A stretch of 64,000 nucleotides of DNA from Lentinula raphanica. Taxonomy: Eukaryota > Basidiomycota > Agaricomycetes > Agaricales > Omphalotaceae. Each line of letters begins with the position of its first letter. The stretch's first letter is position 1. Where the stretch lies: NCBI GenBank assembly GCA_027919835.1, contig JANVFP010000061.1, positions 1-64,000 of the forward strand, in the 5' to 3' direction. This document shows, piece after piece, positions 45,028 to 62,790 of the stretch. Below the pieces are notes generated by a model. It was not told the DNA's origin, made no database searches, and saw nothing but the letters and a program-made list of their open reading frames with translations. The position numbers and the translations under genes are program-made.

Positions 45028-48000
45028 TTACAACTCATGTATTGGTTGATATGTAGTACGAATCAATTCCAACTGTTTGTTTCCCTTAGCTCGCATACTC
45101 ACAGTTTCATGCACAGTAGCCAGGTCTTTGCCTTCAATCCAGAAAGCTCCAGCGTCCGTATCGATGATTTCATCGAATTGTATACCTTTCCTGTGCTTGG
45201 GTTGGCGTATGAGCTTGACCACTTGAACAAACCAGCGTGAGGGTTTTGTTGAATCCAAGCGCATCATATAGTTGACTCGGCGACATAACTTCCCAGTGTG
45301 TTCTCCTGAGCAGATGATGTACAGGCCTTTGGCAGTCGCGGGATTGGAAGGTACAGAGAATGATCGAGGGTTTTGAAGGATGGTCCAGGGGTCTACTTCG
45401 ACAATATTGCTACTATTGGGACTTCTTCGCAGGTTTCCTACGTTAGAGTACACCTTCGTTACACCGTGCACAGTTTGTATGAAAACCCGTTGATCTTGCT
45501 TCGGGTCGGCCGTAGTTGCTACCAACAGTTCCAGGTTACCCTGAACTGACGTCACGATGCGCGGATCAAGGATCCAGTGGTGCGAAGGAGGATCGGGAGA
45601 AGAAGGATCCCAGGCTGGGTCTGTGCCCGGACTGGGTGGGTTGAAAGAACAGGGCGTTGTCGCACGAGTCGGTTCTGCGTCTGTGGCTAGTGCATTATTC
45701 TCCAGTAAATTTCGCCTCTTCCGATCACGCTGTTCTTCAGGGGAGTAAGCTGGGGAGTAGCCAGATTTCAGACGCCAGTAACTATCCCATTTCGTATGCG
45801 AGCTAGCCTCAGAACTATCGTCGTCATGAAGGAACCGATCATTATCCACGCGCCGGAGTAAGTGGTAGTCGACCCAGGCAAATGAATTATTCATTCCCTG
45901 TGTTTCGTAACGGATTTGGACGGAGAGCCCGCTGACGGTGTCTTCATCCAATTTTGCATCTACGACTATGGCTCGATAACCCTTTTTGGAATATTTGATG
46001 GGATACACTTCCACGTTCTTCAAAGGAAATTGAGCGGTGGAGGGTTCGATCAAAGGGATCCTGTGTTGGTGTGTTGAAAGGTGTTTTAAGCGATGATATA
46101 CCACGTCGTTAACGGCGGCCGATTGTTCGACCTTTGTGAGTGTATTTGGGTGAAATTCAAGAATTTGCTTCTAGAAGTCATTCAGTTATCAGTACGCAGA
46201 TTGAGAAGTGAGCCGGACCTCATTGTGACCCTCCTGTAACAGCACCTCAACTCTACCAGGACAAACACTGATCACCAGACCTTCCTTTCCTGCCAGCTCT
46301 ATCGCCTTCGTTTCAGCCAATGCCATGTATCCATTCGTTTCGTGGTGTAAGCGAAGCTTTTGACGGACCCCAGGAAGAAGTTGAACATCATCGCCCGGAT
46401 AGAACATTTTTTCAAGATGGACTTTTGACATCGTATGGAGTGAGTTGACCGTGATATTCGCCACCTGCAGAGGGATGTTAATCTCACAATCTGCAGGACC
46501 AACATGGTGAATCACGCCTTTGGTACAGCCCTCGGGGAGTTCGAATGTATATCGTCCACCTGGTGTACACCAATGGCCATCGAAATCAGTGAAACGGACG
46601 GCCTCCCCGATCCGGAATTCCCAGGATGATGGCGGAGGCATCCATAGGAGAGATTGTTGAACGGCATAATGTTTGGATTCTAGAAAATAGTAGCGATTCT
46701 CGGCTGGAATCTCCGATGCAAGCTCCATATCTGTGAGCTTTATTCGTACGAGAACAAGGCCGTTCTGCCACTGTTGATCTAGACATAGATAGCGTTTGTG
46801 TGTCGTTTCAGAATGTGAACATGAATGGGGCGTTTCGCAGTGTCTAGCACAATCCATTTGGGTGGGGAAGCAGTAATTCTCAGCGATATACTCTCCAGCT
46901 TGCCGCGAGAGAACCTCTGGGCGTTCTGTTGGCTGGCGCTTTCGTTTGCCAAGGGAGGCTTTGCCACTGGAAAAATCGGGAACCAAGTCCCAGTCGATTC
47001 GAGGAGGAAATAAAACCAAACGTTCGACATCAGAGTTGATCTCATCGAATTCGTCTGCAATGACAAGTCCAACGTCATTCTTGTAAAGACCCTTTTTGCA
47101 TTTGATCCAACTACGAGGAGGATATCGATCAAGATGGGTCGGTTCCCGTAGAATGCATTGAATGCCCGCAGGATCGTCAATGGGACTATGGATGGGTAAC
47201 GCTAGATCTGTGCGAGATTCTGCTGTAGATATACGGTGATTCAACTCGTGCACTGGAAATGCGAATCGGGGGATTTTCGAGTACAGGAAGCCGGGGATCG
47301 TAAGGAGGTATGCCGCAAGGACAGTGTTCTGAGGGAGCATGCTTCGTGCTTGAAGATATATACCTCCAGGTAAAGTAGAGGGAAATGCCGCTCGTAGAAT
47401 CAGAGGATCAATATTTCGGTGTTGAATATCTGTGCAAATTCGATTTACGATTTTCTGTTCGAACTGGGGCTGAAGGTTCTCTCCATGAGTTCAAGTTCAA
47501 CGGAATAATCGAATGATCCCACCTGGCAGCGAACGTAAAAAAACGTGAACCCCGGTACCACCAACTCTTCGGCACCCATATATTTTTTGATCCAATGCTT
47601 CAATAAGCGTTGCTCATTGGTTGGTTCAACCTCATCTTCCATTTCCCAATCTTGCTCCACCTCTGAGCCTGAGACATTAATCGCGATACCGGTACTATAG
47701 CCCGCCGTTCCCATGCCACTCGAAGACTTCACATTTGTCATACGTATTACTGTATCGAAAGGCGGAGCTGATTCCGAACGTGGTAGTCTGGCGGTAGTCG
47801 TCCTTGATATAGCCGGCGGAGGCACAGATGCTGGGCGTCGTCTAGTTGTAATTCGTGATGGAAGAGGCTCATGGCGTGCCGAAGATACTGGAATAACGGT
47901 TGGAAGAACGCGACTACTGCCAGTACGCGCATTGACAATATTCCGAAGATGAATCGATTCCTCCATATGCTGAATCATCCGATCGAAAAAATATGGAGTA

Positions 48001-48128
48001 TCAGCGGATGGGATAATATATTCCAATGGAATTTCCGCGGTAGCACGAGTGGTGGCTTCATCACCATCTGAACTGTCCCATTCTGAATCTTCTTCCTCTG
48101 CTTCAAGCAAAATTAAGTTGTGGATCAT
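45028..48128 (-). CDS. Spt5-like NGN/KOW protein, apparently intact
   Basis: Start at 48,128 (MIHNLILLEAEEEDSEWDSS) with an acidic N-terminus. LLKHWIKKYMGAEELVVPGF and FFYVRC lead across an intron (about 47,430-47,522) to DPLILRAAFPSTLPGGIYLQ, the NGN-like fold. PRSWIKCKKGLYKNDVGLVI and LVLFPPRIDWD match the first KOW of Spt5 (GSWVRxKRGxYKxDLAxV...LIPRID). Further KOW-like blocks are GEAVRFTDFDGHWCTPGGRY and GDDVQLLPGVRQKLRLHH; after another intron come a C-terminal region with KGLYIICSGEHTGKLCRRVN and a stop at 45,028. True Spt5 is a universal elongation factor that clamps RNA polymerase II with Spt4; this belongs to an expanded agaricomycete family whose role is unknown. A truncated duplicate is at 53,886-55,050. 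Confidence 0.65.
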
Positions 48129-48983
48129 ACGAGTCTGACCTGGAATGGGTGTCAGTATACACGGCTATTAGAGTGTCATGAATATTTTCTGATGAATTTT
48201 GGCATGAATTCTGCCCAAGATTTGGCATGGCCTCTACTTGAACTTTTTGGCATGTTTGCTTATTGAAGTCATGTACTTCAACAAGTGTTTCTGCTATGTT
48301 TCTGGCCTTTAGCCTATGTTGTTCATTGAGATGGCGCATGTCCTTTCAGATGGGTGATTTGAACATGACGATGCTTACAAGTATAGGCAGGATGATATGC
48401 TAGCAGCGATTACTTGTGGCTGGTGCTGATTATTGGTGACGACGACGTTGCTCAACAACAAAAAATGAAGGTTTACGTAAGTTGACAATGGAATCAAAGC
48501 CCGCCGCTATCATGAAATGCTTACGATGGGCTGATGAAGTCTATATAGTACGGCCGGTGCGCGAGACGACGAGCGCAGAGACTGGATACCGTACGTATAT
48601 CTCACAGCATGTCACCGGACGTCGGTAATATACATATGTACGCGTTGAACGGCGGATATAAAAGCCTTGTCAATACAAGTTGTTCGCAGATGCCACTAGA
48701 TACAGATCAAAATCAGTTCCATGCCTATAACACATCGTTTAAGCCTTACTTTTTTAGGGGGAAAGACATTTTGAATCATAGCCGCCAATAGTCTCTCCCA
48801 ACTAGATGTTCAATCACAGTTCGTTAAGCTACTGAGCTCAACAAGATGACTACCTTGAATAAAAACATCAATTTGAATTAAGGTGTACTTCAACATTGCT
48901 AGAGTAACGAGCGAGGCATATGTATCTATTAGTATCAAGTAGCGAATCGACCGTGGTATATCGAAAAGAATGTTGCCCGTTGC
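48129..48983. other. Spacer between the Spt5-like and HECT-like genes
   Basis: No gene is recognised. The part at about 48,435-48,565 (GACGTTGCTCAACAACAAAA, TTTACGTAAGTTGACAATGG, CGGCCGGTGCGCGAGACG) is duplicated at 55,100-55,235, upstream of the truncated Spt5-like copy, so it travels with that gene. Confidence 0.5.
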
Positions 48984-51900
48984 CTACAAAACGTTGTAAT
49001 TCCCAACGCCATCCAGAATCTGCAAGAATAGCCAGCTAAAGATTGCGTCCATGACCGCCCGTGGATTGCTAGACGGCGCCCGTAACAACTTCAAAAGATA
49101 GGATGCGGGTATGAGCATCATGCGTGTGCAGGTCTTGAAGCAGCATGTGCCATTATTCAAATGCTGTGCACGCTCCTAAGGTACTGGGGACTGTTGTCTG
49201 CAATCAGACAAACCTATGGATCGTTTAAGCATAGCCTCGAATATGAACAAGAATCACTCACCTCAGTATAAGAACCATCGAGGAGTATATGAGGCACTCC
49301 AGTAGTTGCCCAGCAGAACATTCTCATTCGGAATCCTTTCTTGGAAACATCGTCCAGTGATACTATATCTGCGAACCTGCCTCGCAATCCTTGAATAGTC
49401 AGAGGTGGCGGTAATCCTGAACCTTCCAGAAACTCTCGGAAGATGGCCGGAAATCCTTTGTCAGATAATGTTGGGAAAAGCGACGACAGAGCGTCTTCGA
49501 GCTCACGCTGAATAGAACCGTTGATATGGTCGATGTAATCGATTCGAAGCATAGAATAGTCGCCTGTGATGCGAGTTTCGAGGAGTGAGGTAACGAATTC
49601 ACTCGTACCACCGCTAAAACGTCTTGCGATCTAGTGATTACGCACAGTGAGTACGACCACTATTCGAGCATACAGATATATACGTACTTCGGATAAGTCC
49701 ACACCCAGAATCCCACACGGTAGGAGGAGGCCCTTCAAGAAAGCTTTGAAATATGGATGTTCGACGGTTTCGGGACCAACGATGGCATTGTGAAGCATTG
49801 TACACGCCAGCGATTGATGGAGTCTTTCAGAACGATCACGTAAAGCCGCAACCTGGGAAACCTTGAGTATGTGCAATGGCGACGACTAGAGGAACGTACC
49901 GGTAGATAAGTTGCAAAATGTACTTGAAATGAGTTTAGATTGCTATTGTCGTCATATCTGAGTGCGAGCCATCGGCTTAAAGTCTGATATAGTGTAGGGA
50001 AGGATTCAACCACCAAGTCTTTCATGATGGAGCCGAGATCGCAACCACTGAGGAGGTATACCAGAAGCAGAGGATTCAGATTTGCAGGATAAACCCCGTG
50101 TATGAGGGATAACCCGACAACCGACCCAAAGTGAGTTAGCTCATCCTTCTTGGTGGGCGATATATCTGAAGCCGACAGCATGGGCACGGTGGCGAGTGTG
50201 GTGTAGTCATCGATAACGTTCGTAAGAAGGCTCGCAGCGTCACTGGAGTTTGACTTGAAGAAGATGTTCATAACTTCCTTTTCGACGCCGGGTTCCGAGG
50301 TGATATAGGTCTCGGAGCCATCTGGTTCGATATTCACTCTGGAAATATGTATAAGAAACATCAATTGATTCGCTGAACAACGCACTCACAACTGAAAATG
50401 TCTGTGCTCCGACAGGACAGCAGTGAAATCTCCATCTATGTTTGCTTTGCGTACAAGCTTGGTGTATTCTTGAACCATTGCATGCGTGGTATCCGCTTTG
50501 ATCATGAAACCTAATTCTTCAGTATCGAATACGTGGTGGTATCGCTCCGAAACGTATTTGAAGATGGGTGAACGATCGACGATAGTAAACATTTCGGCGA
50601 CTGGAGGAGGGACCCAAGTGGTATCCCAAAGGATATTGATGGGCTATCACGAAACGCATGAACTCCTGTGCAAGCTGAACGAGTGCCTGCGACTTACTGC
50701 AGTCTCCGGAGCGTCTGGGCTACCTTGAATTTGAATCGTTGGAGGAATCGGGGGCGGTAAGTCGAGTAAATCTGTGAACGGTGAGCTGTTGGAATGTTCA
50801 ACTCATTGAGCAATTTACCTTGGGTGATAGAAGTAGAACTCGACGGCTCCATCATGAGCATTTGAGCTACTACCCTCATGTCCTAGGATCGAATCAATTC
50901 GAGTCGTTAAAATGGATAGAATAAACATACCGTAGATTCCTCGTCGGTATTCCTTCTACACCCAAACTCCATTTCGGCCTCGTGAAGTGCTCTATATCCC
51001 TCATCTACAAGGGCGTCCGCGTCAGAACGAAAGATTCCATATATACGTTTCGAAAGGCAGTTATGGGTCTGTGCGACATTCTCAGATCCAAGACCTTTCT
51101 CGAACAGGTTAACGTTCAAGGAAACATTGGGAGATCGGATGACTATTGCATTAAAATCAGTGATCACCCTTGGAAATCGAAGCACGGACCATACCGGTGT
51201 GAAGAAGAAACTTTTTCTCGGGAGTGACAGCGTACTTAGCAACCCCATAGTCTGCGCTGTTGCAGACGACTTGGGCCAAGGTCATGGTCTCAGATTCTAC
51301 TTTCCCTGGGATCAGTCGAGGCGTCTTCGCGTTATTATTAATGTTGCCTCGGCCAACAAATCGCAGAAGCTGTATAGCAAGGCGCTCGTGACGACGGAAG
51401 AATGCCGATGGCTCGGTACCAGAGCTCGGATTTTGGGGAAAGGTCCAACCGGCCTGAGATAGAGACGATTGGACAACGTCAAGGAGGTCGACAACCTTCG
51501 TGTTGAGAGACAAATTGTCAAAATGATAGACTAGCTTGAGAGATTCGAGGACAGTCTGGAACGCGTCGCTGTTCTGCACATAGTGGTGAAGCTCGAGAGG
51601 GAGGTTATGAATCTGAAATGATTATCATGTTAGTATCATAAAATTATAGAATGATATATAAGAAGACATACCTGACAGTCATCAGGACTGAGGCGCGGCG
51701 GATACACGAGGACGACCAAGCTCACAACTTTCGTTCCATCGCTCGCTGTGGCGATTGTATCTTCTACTTTGAAGGGACCAACACCGCCAACCAGTCTAGG
51801 CGGCTTCCTACCTTGATCTCTCCTCTTCCTCCTCCTTTCAGGGTTGCTCGTCGACATCTGAGCTGCATGCTCGTTACGGTCACTATTCGCTCGCTCTATT

Positions 51901-52355
51901 GTTGTGAGGCTATGGAAAGGTGAGGCTGGGGGTGCAAAGGACGGGGGACCATTGTTGGAACCCGAAGCGCGAACAGATGCCAACATACTGAGAGGAGATA
52001 GATAAGTTGTGATCGGCGGCGCTGGCTGGGAATGCAACGAGCTCGTTAACGTGCTAGTAGAAGGTAGCGGTGCAGGTATCGTCTGCGAAGCTGCAGATGC
52101 AGGACTTGTCTGCGAAGCCGTAAGAGCAGGCGGAGCTGCAGAAACTGAAACTGAAGACGAGACTGAGGAGCCTTCGGGGGAAGAAGAGGTAGGCGTCAAC
52201 GGAGTAGGAGCTGACGGCTGAGGTGAAACGGATAACTGTGGCCCACTCGAACCGGATGCCGGAGGAGACGACTGCTGCAAGAACTGAAGAGAGAGCTGGG
52301 GATTGCTAGCAAGCATGGCTTGCAGGGACTGTTGGACGATCTGAGAATAATCCAT
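48984..52355 (-). CDS. HECT-like ubiquitin ligase family protein (copy 2)
   Basis: Paralogue of 17,286-20,768 on the opposite strand, alike from MDYSQIVQQSLQAMLASNPQ to the end. The disordered N-terminal part differs in sequence (TPTSSSPEGSSVSSSVSVSA), while the rest is close: GRKPPRLVGGVGPFKVEDTI, MQNSDAFQTVLESLKLVYHF, LIPGKVESETMTLAQVVC, YLLSGCDLGSIMKDLVVESF, PLTIQGLRGRFADIVSLDDV, MRMFCWATTGVPHILLDGSY. The last exon reads NNGTCCFKTCTRMMLIPASY and stops at 48,984-48,986. Near 49,180 about nine codons present in copy 1 are missing and the frame after CLIADNSPQYLR would hit a stop. However, splicing from the donor at about 49,260 to a later acceptor (CCTTAG, about 49,189) puts the cysteine exon back in frame and skips CLIADNSPQYLR. 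The gene may therefore still make a product with a changed C-lobe. Confidence 0.6.
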
Positions 52356-53289
52356 GACGACGATTAGATGAAATGATAACTGAAGAACATATCAGATTTA
52401 TGCATGAATTCGGTTAATCACTGCGTACTGACCGTAGAAATTGCTGAGAAATTCAAAAAATTGGCTGAAGGCGAGCTAAACGCTGAACGAAGAGGAGGAT
52501 AAAAGAGGGGGTGAAGAAGGGTTGACCGCTTCATGCGTCTTTTAAAGTATCGTTCCTGCCGTCGATCCAAATAAAGGACACGTCAGTAGAGTAAAGCAAG
52601 GCATCAGCAAAATGGAACGACGAACCTGCGACAAACACACGTAGGTGAAGGATCGGAACTAGAGGTTGCTCCCGGGTTGCTCGATACTGCTTCATTCCAA
52701 TCACAGAATGATGACCAATCACTAAAAAATGACCAATCGCCAGTTGATGACCAATACACAATACTTACACGCCAACTTGCATGTATACTATCATTACCCT
52801 AGTTCTTCAAATACCAGTAGTTTTTCATAATCCATTTCCGCTCGTATTTCTTAGTTTTCATTGAAACTAACCTTCGGGATTTCAAGAAGCATGTATCACA
52901 AGCATAATCCGAAGTTCCGGTGAGCTGAATCCACGGGATGGTGGAATCGGAAGGGTTTTAAATTTTTTGAAAAACTACTGGTACTGGCATTTTTCAGTAC
53001 CGGCAACAATATTTTGACCCAAAGACATCCTTTTCCTGCTTGACAAAATACATAGCGAGGTCAAGTATACGCCATGCTACACTGTACTTGAAGCCGGTAG
53101 CTGTCCGGAAGATGTGTGCTGTTTCGGAAGCACATCTTTGTTGTTTTTTGAAAAAGTGGGATAATGATAGTATGTGTCAGTAGGCCGTTTCTATACGACC
53201 CTACTCAGAGTGGAGCGGTACACAATTTGAGCGGCGTTGATCTATATGCAGATGTGAAGGACCCGGTCACCCAGCCACCTATATCGGTT
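52356..53289. repeat. Non-coding stretch with short direct and inverted repeats
   Basis: ATGACCAAT occurs three times at 52,709-52,755 with similar spacers. CCAGTAGTTTTTCA (52,811) is an inverted copy of TGAAAAACTACTGG (52,968), and GGTACTG..CAGTACC forms a hairpin at about 52,980-53,001. AAGATGTG..CACATCTT is at about 53,113-53,142. The last three suggest a small palindromic element of about 170-200 bp that I cannot classify. No gene is seen. Confidence 0.5.
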
Positions 53290-53870
53290 TTGTCCGAATT
53301 ATTTTGACTCGAAACGCGACTTGTATCTCGTATCTTGGCTCGTATGTTCACTCAAGATTATGATTTTGACTTTCCTGAGCAACCGTCTCTCAGTGAGGCC
53401 TCGGACGTCGATATTAGCTCTCATGTTTCGGTTGATCTCGGTGCGAGTAGGTCAGTGTATTTGTGGACTAGTATGTATGCATTGTGTACGCATTTTCCGA
53501 ACCGATGGCTGATTCTCGGAAATAAAGGCCCGGAAGTAGATCGTATAAACTTGTTTTCCTTCTTGCACTAATCTAGGTACGAGCTCGGGAGGAAACGAGA
53601 CAGTGCGACAAACGGAGAAGGAAAGAGTGAAGGGAGAAGGGAAGAGTGAAGATCGAAAGACCAGCGGACGATTTAGCAACGGCAGAATAATAGGTGATCA
53701 GAGCGTGAGTATGCGAAAGAAAGCAAAAACACGAGAAGGAAAAAAAGCAACTTTGTGAACCGTGTCAGTATGGATGTTCACTAAGCAGTCTTTGATCCCA
53801 CTCAGCAGTTTTCAATTCTACGATGCGAAGCCTCATGGCAAAGATCCCGTCGTGTTCAACGCTCGTTTCA
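53290..53870 (+). mobile_element. Relic of the hAT-type element 3' region
   Basis: It shares blocks with 36,600-36,940: TGATTCTCGG followed by GGCCCGGAAGTAGATCGTAT (compare CGGACTTTCGGAAGCAGATC at 36,690) and ACTAAGCAGTCTTTGATCCC with GCGAAGCCTCATGGCA (compare 36,838). TTTTGACTC/TTTTGACTTTCCTGAG motifs at the start match the GACTC-rich subterminal region. No transposase codons are present. It directly abuts the truncated Spt5-like copy. Confidence 0.5.
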
Positions 53871-53885
53871 ATGGTAAGTACCAGA

Positions 53886-55050
53886 CTGAGTGGGTTGAAA
53901 ATAGGACGTTGTCGCACGAGTCGGTCCTGCGCCCGTGGAACCAGTTGCCAGTGCAGTCTCCTCCAGTAATATCCGATTACGCCGTTCTCCAGGTGAGTAA
54001 GCGGGGGTATAGACAGATTTCAGACGCCAGTGAATATTCCATTTCGTATGCAAGCCAGCCTCGTCAGAACCATCGACGTCATGAAGAAACCAATCATTAT
54101 CCATGCGCCGGAGTAAGTGGTAGTCGACCCAGGCAAACGAATTCTCTATTCCCTGTGTTTCGTAACGGGTTTGGACGGAGAGCCCGTTCCACCGAATTCG
54201 TCTGCAACAAGTCCAAATCCTTGTGAAGACCGCTTTTGCCTTTGATCCAACTACGAGGGGGATATCGATCAAGATGGGTCGGTTGCCGTGGAATGCATTG
54301 AATGCCCACAGGATCATCAATGGGACTATGGATGGTAACGCTAATTCTGTGCGAGCTTCTGCTGTAGATATGTGGGGATTCAACTCGTGCACTGGAAATG
54401 CAAATCGGGGGGTTTTCGAGTACAAGAAGCCGGGAATTGTGAGGTGGTATGCCGCAAGGACAGTGTTCTGAGGGAGCATGCTTCGTGCTTGAAGATATAT
54501 ACCTCCAGGTAAAGTAGAGGGAAATGCCGCTCGTAGAATCAGAGGGTCATTAACTCGGTGTTGAATATCTGTGCAAATGCGATGTACATTTTTTTGTTCG
54601 AACTGGGGCTGAAGGTTCCTGCATTAGTTCGAGTTCAGTGGATTAAGCAAAGGAATGCACCTGGCAGCGAACGTAAAAAAACTTAAAACCCGGTGCCATC
54701 AACTCTTCAACACCCATATGTTCTCTGATCCAATGCTTCAATAAACGTTGATCATTGGTTAACTCAGCCTCATCTTCCATTTCCCAATCTTGCTCTACCT
54801 CTGAGCCCGCAACACCGGTACTATGAGACGCTTCCATATCACTCGAAGGCATCACGTCTGTCATACGCGTTACTGTACCCAAAGGCGGAGTTGATCCTGA
54901 GCGTCGTCTAGGTTTAATACTCGATGGAAGAGGCCCATGGCGCGCCGATGATACTGGAATAACGGTTGGAAATACACGACTACTGCCCGACCTCGCGATC
55001 TCCTGAAGATGAATCGATTCCTCTATATGTTGAATCATCCGATCGAGAAA
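53886..55050 (-). pseudogene. Truncated, internally deleted Spt5-like copy
   Basis: This is a second copy of 45,629-48,000. The 5' exon (MIQHIEESIHLQEI, SGSEVEQDWEMEDE-like, LLKHWIREHMGVEELMAPGF) and the next exon after the same intron (MLPQNTVLAAYHLTIPGFLY) are kept. Near 54,190 the sequence jumps from LHKDLDLLQ (first KOW) to LSVQTRYETQGIENSFAWVD, removing about 1.1 kb that holds the other KOW blocks. The copy ends near 53,886, in the Ser/Thr-rich linker, losing the C-terminal domain. The frame also breaks at SRLALP..VPLMILWAF. Confidence 0.75.
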
Positions 55051-55091
55051 AGATGGAGTAGCAGAAACGATAAGACAGTAGTAGTAGCAGC

Positions 55092-55260
55092 GATTCGTGG
55101 TCGACGTTGCCCAACAAAAAATGAAGCTTTACGTAAGTTGACAATGGAAGCAAAGCGCGCCTGCTATCGAGAGCTGCTTACGTCAGACGAAGTCTCCACT
55201 AAGTAGGACGGCCGGTGCGCGAGACGGTGAGCAAACGGTGAGCAAACGGTGAGCACTGAA
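55092..55260. repeat. Duplicated 5' flank of the Spt5-like gene, with a small tandem repeat
   Basis: The sequence TTTACGTAAGTTGACAATGG through CGGCCGGTGCGCGAGACG matches 48,470-48,570 and shows that the gene was copied with its upstream DNA. It ends in three copies of GGTGAGCAAAC (55,227-55,258), which the other copy lacks. Confidence 0.65.
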
Positions 55261-55929
55261 AGATAGGATAGAGTATCATTCATAACATGTATTTCTGACT
55301 GGCCAAAGCATTCAGCTGGGCCATTTCTTGAAGTTAAGTTGCAAGTCCAAGTTGTAGTACGATTCCGAATGATGATGACGCGATCACGTTGTCATGATAA
55401 ACCACCGGCGCCAGTCGTTTTCTCTTAGCTTCTTACCTTCATGTCTGCATGTGAGTGGCCTCAATTCTACCTTGCGTATTTCGGCATATTACTATGATTT
55501 GACCTAGCTCCATTATGCCCAAGCCTCTAGTATGCAGACCCGACTTTGGGGCAGCAGAATGTGGTGTGTCTTGGCATACACCGGCATGCTAAGGCTTTTC
55601 ATGTTGTTTCTCTTTCTTTCGTTCTGGTACTCTCTCACTGTCAATATTAACACTCTTCACAGCTTTCTGGCGTACATTACGGAACAATAAAGGAATATAG
55701 TGGCATCTCTCGTGGAGACGAAGAGGCCGAGCTCCTCACCGTCAGCTTTGATGCAGGCAGTCTAATGAAGGATGTTGAAGAACACGACGCACAGAACGAA
55801 GAAACTACAGATGAACGCGTTTTCTTGAAGCCACTCACTTTCAATCGACGCCCCCCCAAACCCTCTCAGTTCTACACCATCGACGATCTCGCCAAACCGA
55901 GGTCTTTGATTATATCCTGTAAGCTTCAA
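55261..55929 (+). other. Unassigned exon joined to the PRP8 relic
   Basis: After an intron-like end (CTCTTCACAG at about 55,662) an open frame runs to about 55,920: SGVHYGTIKEYSGISRGDEE, AELLTVSFDAGSLMKDVEEH and RVFLKPLTFNRRPPKPSQFY. I do not recognise it, and it is not the part of Prp8 that should precede the next exon. It may be the 3' end of another gene brought next to the PRP8 copy. The remaining part (55,261-55,660) shows no gene. Confidence 0.4.
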
Positions 55930-62790
<6,861 letters not shown>

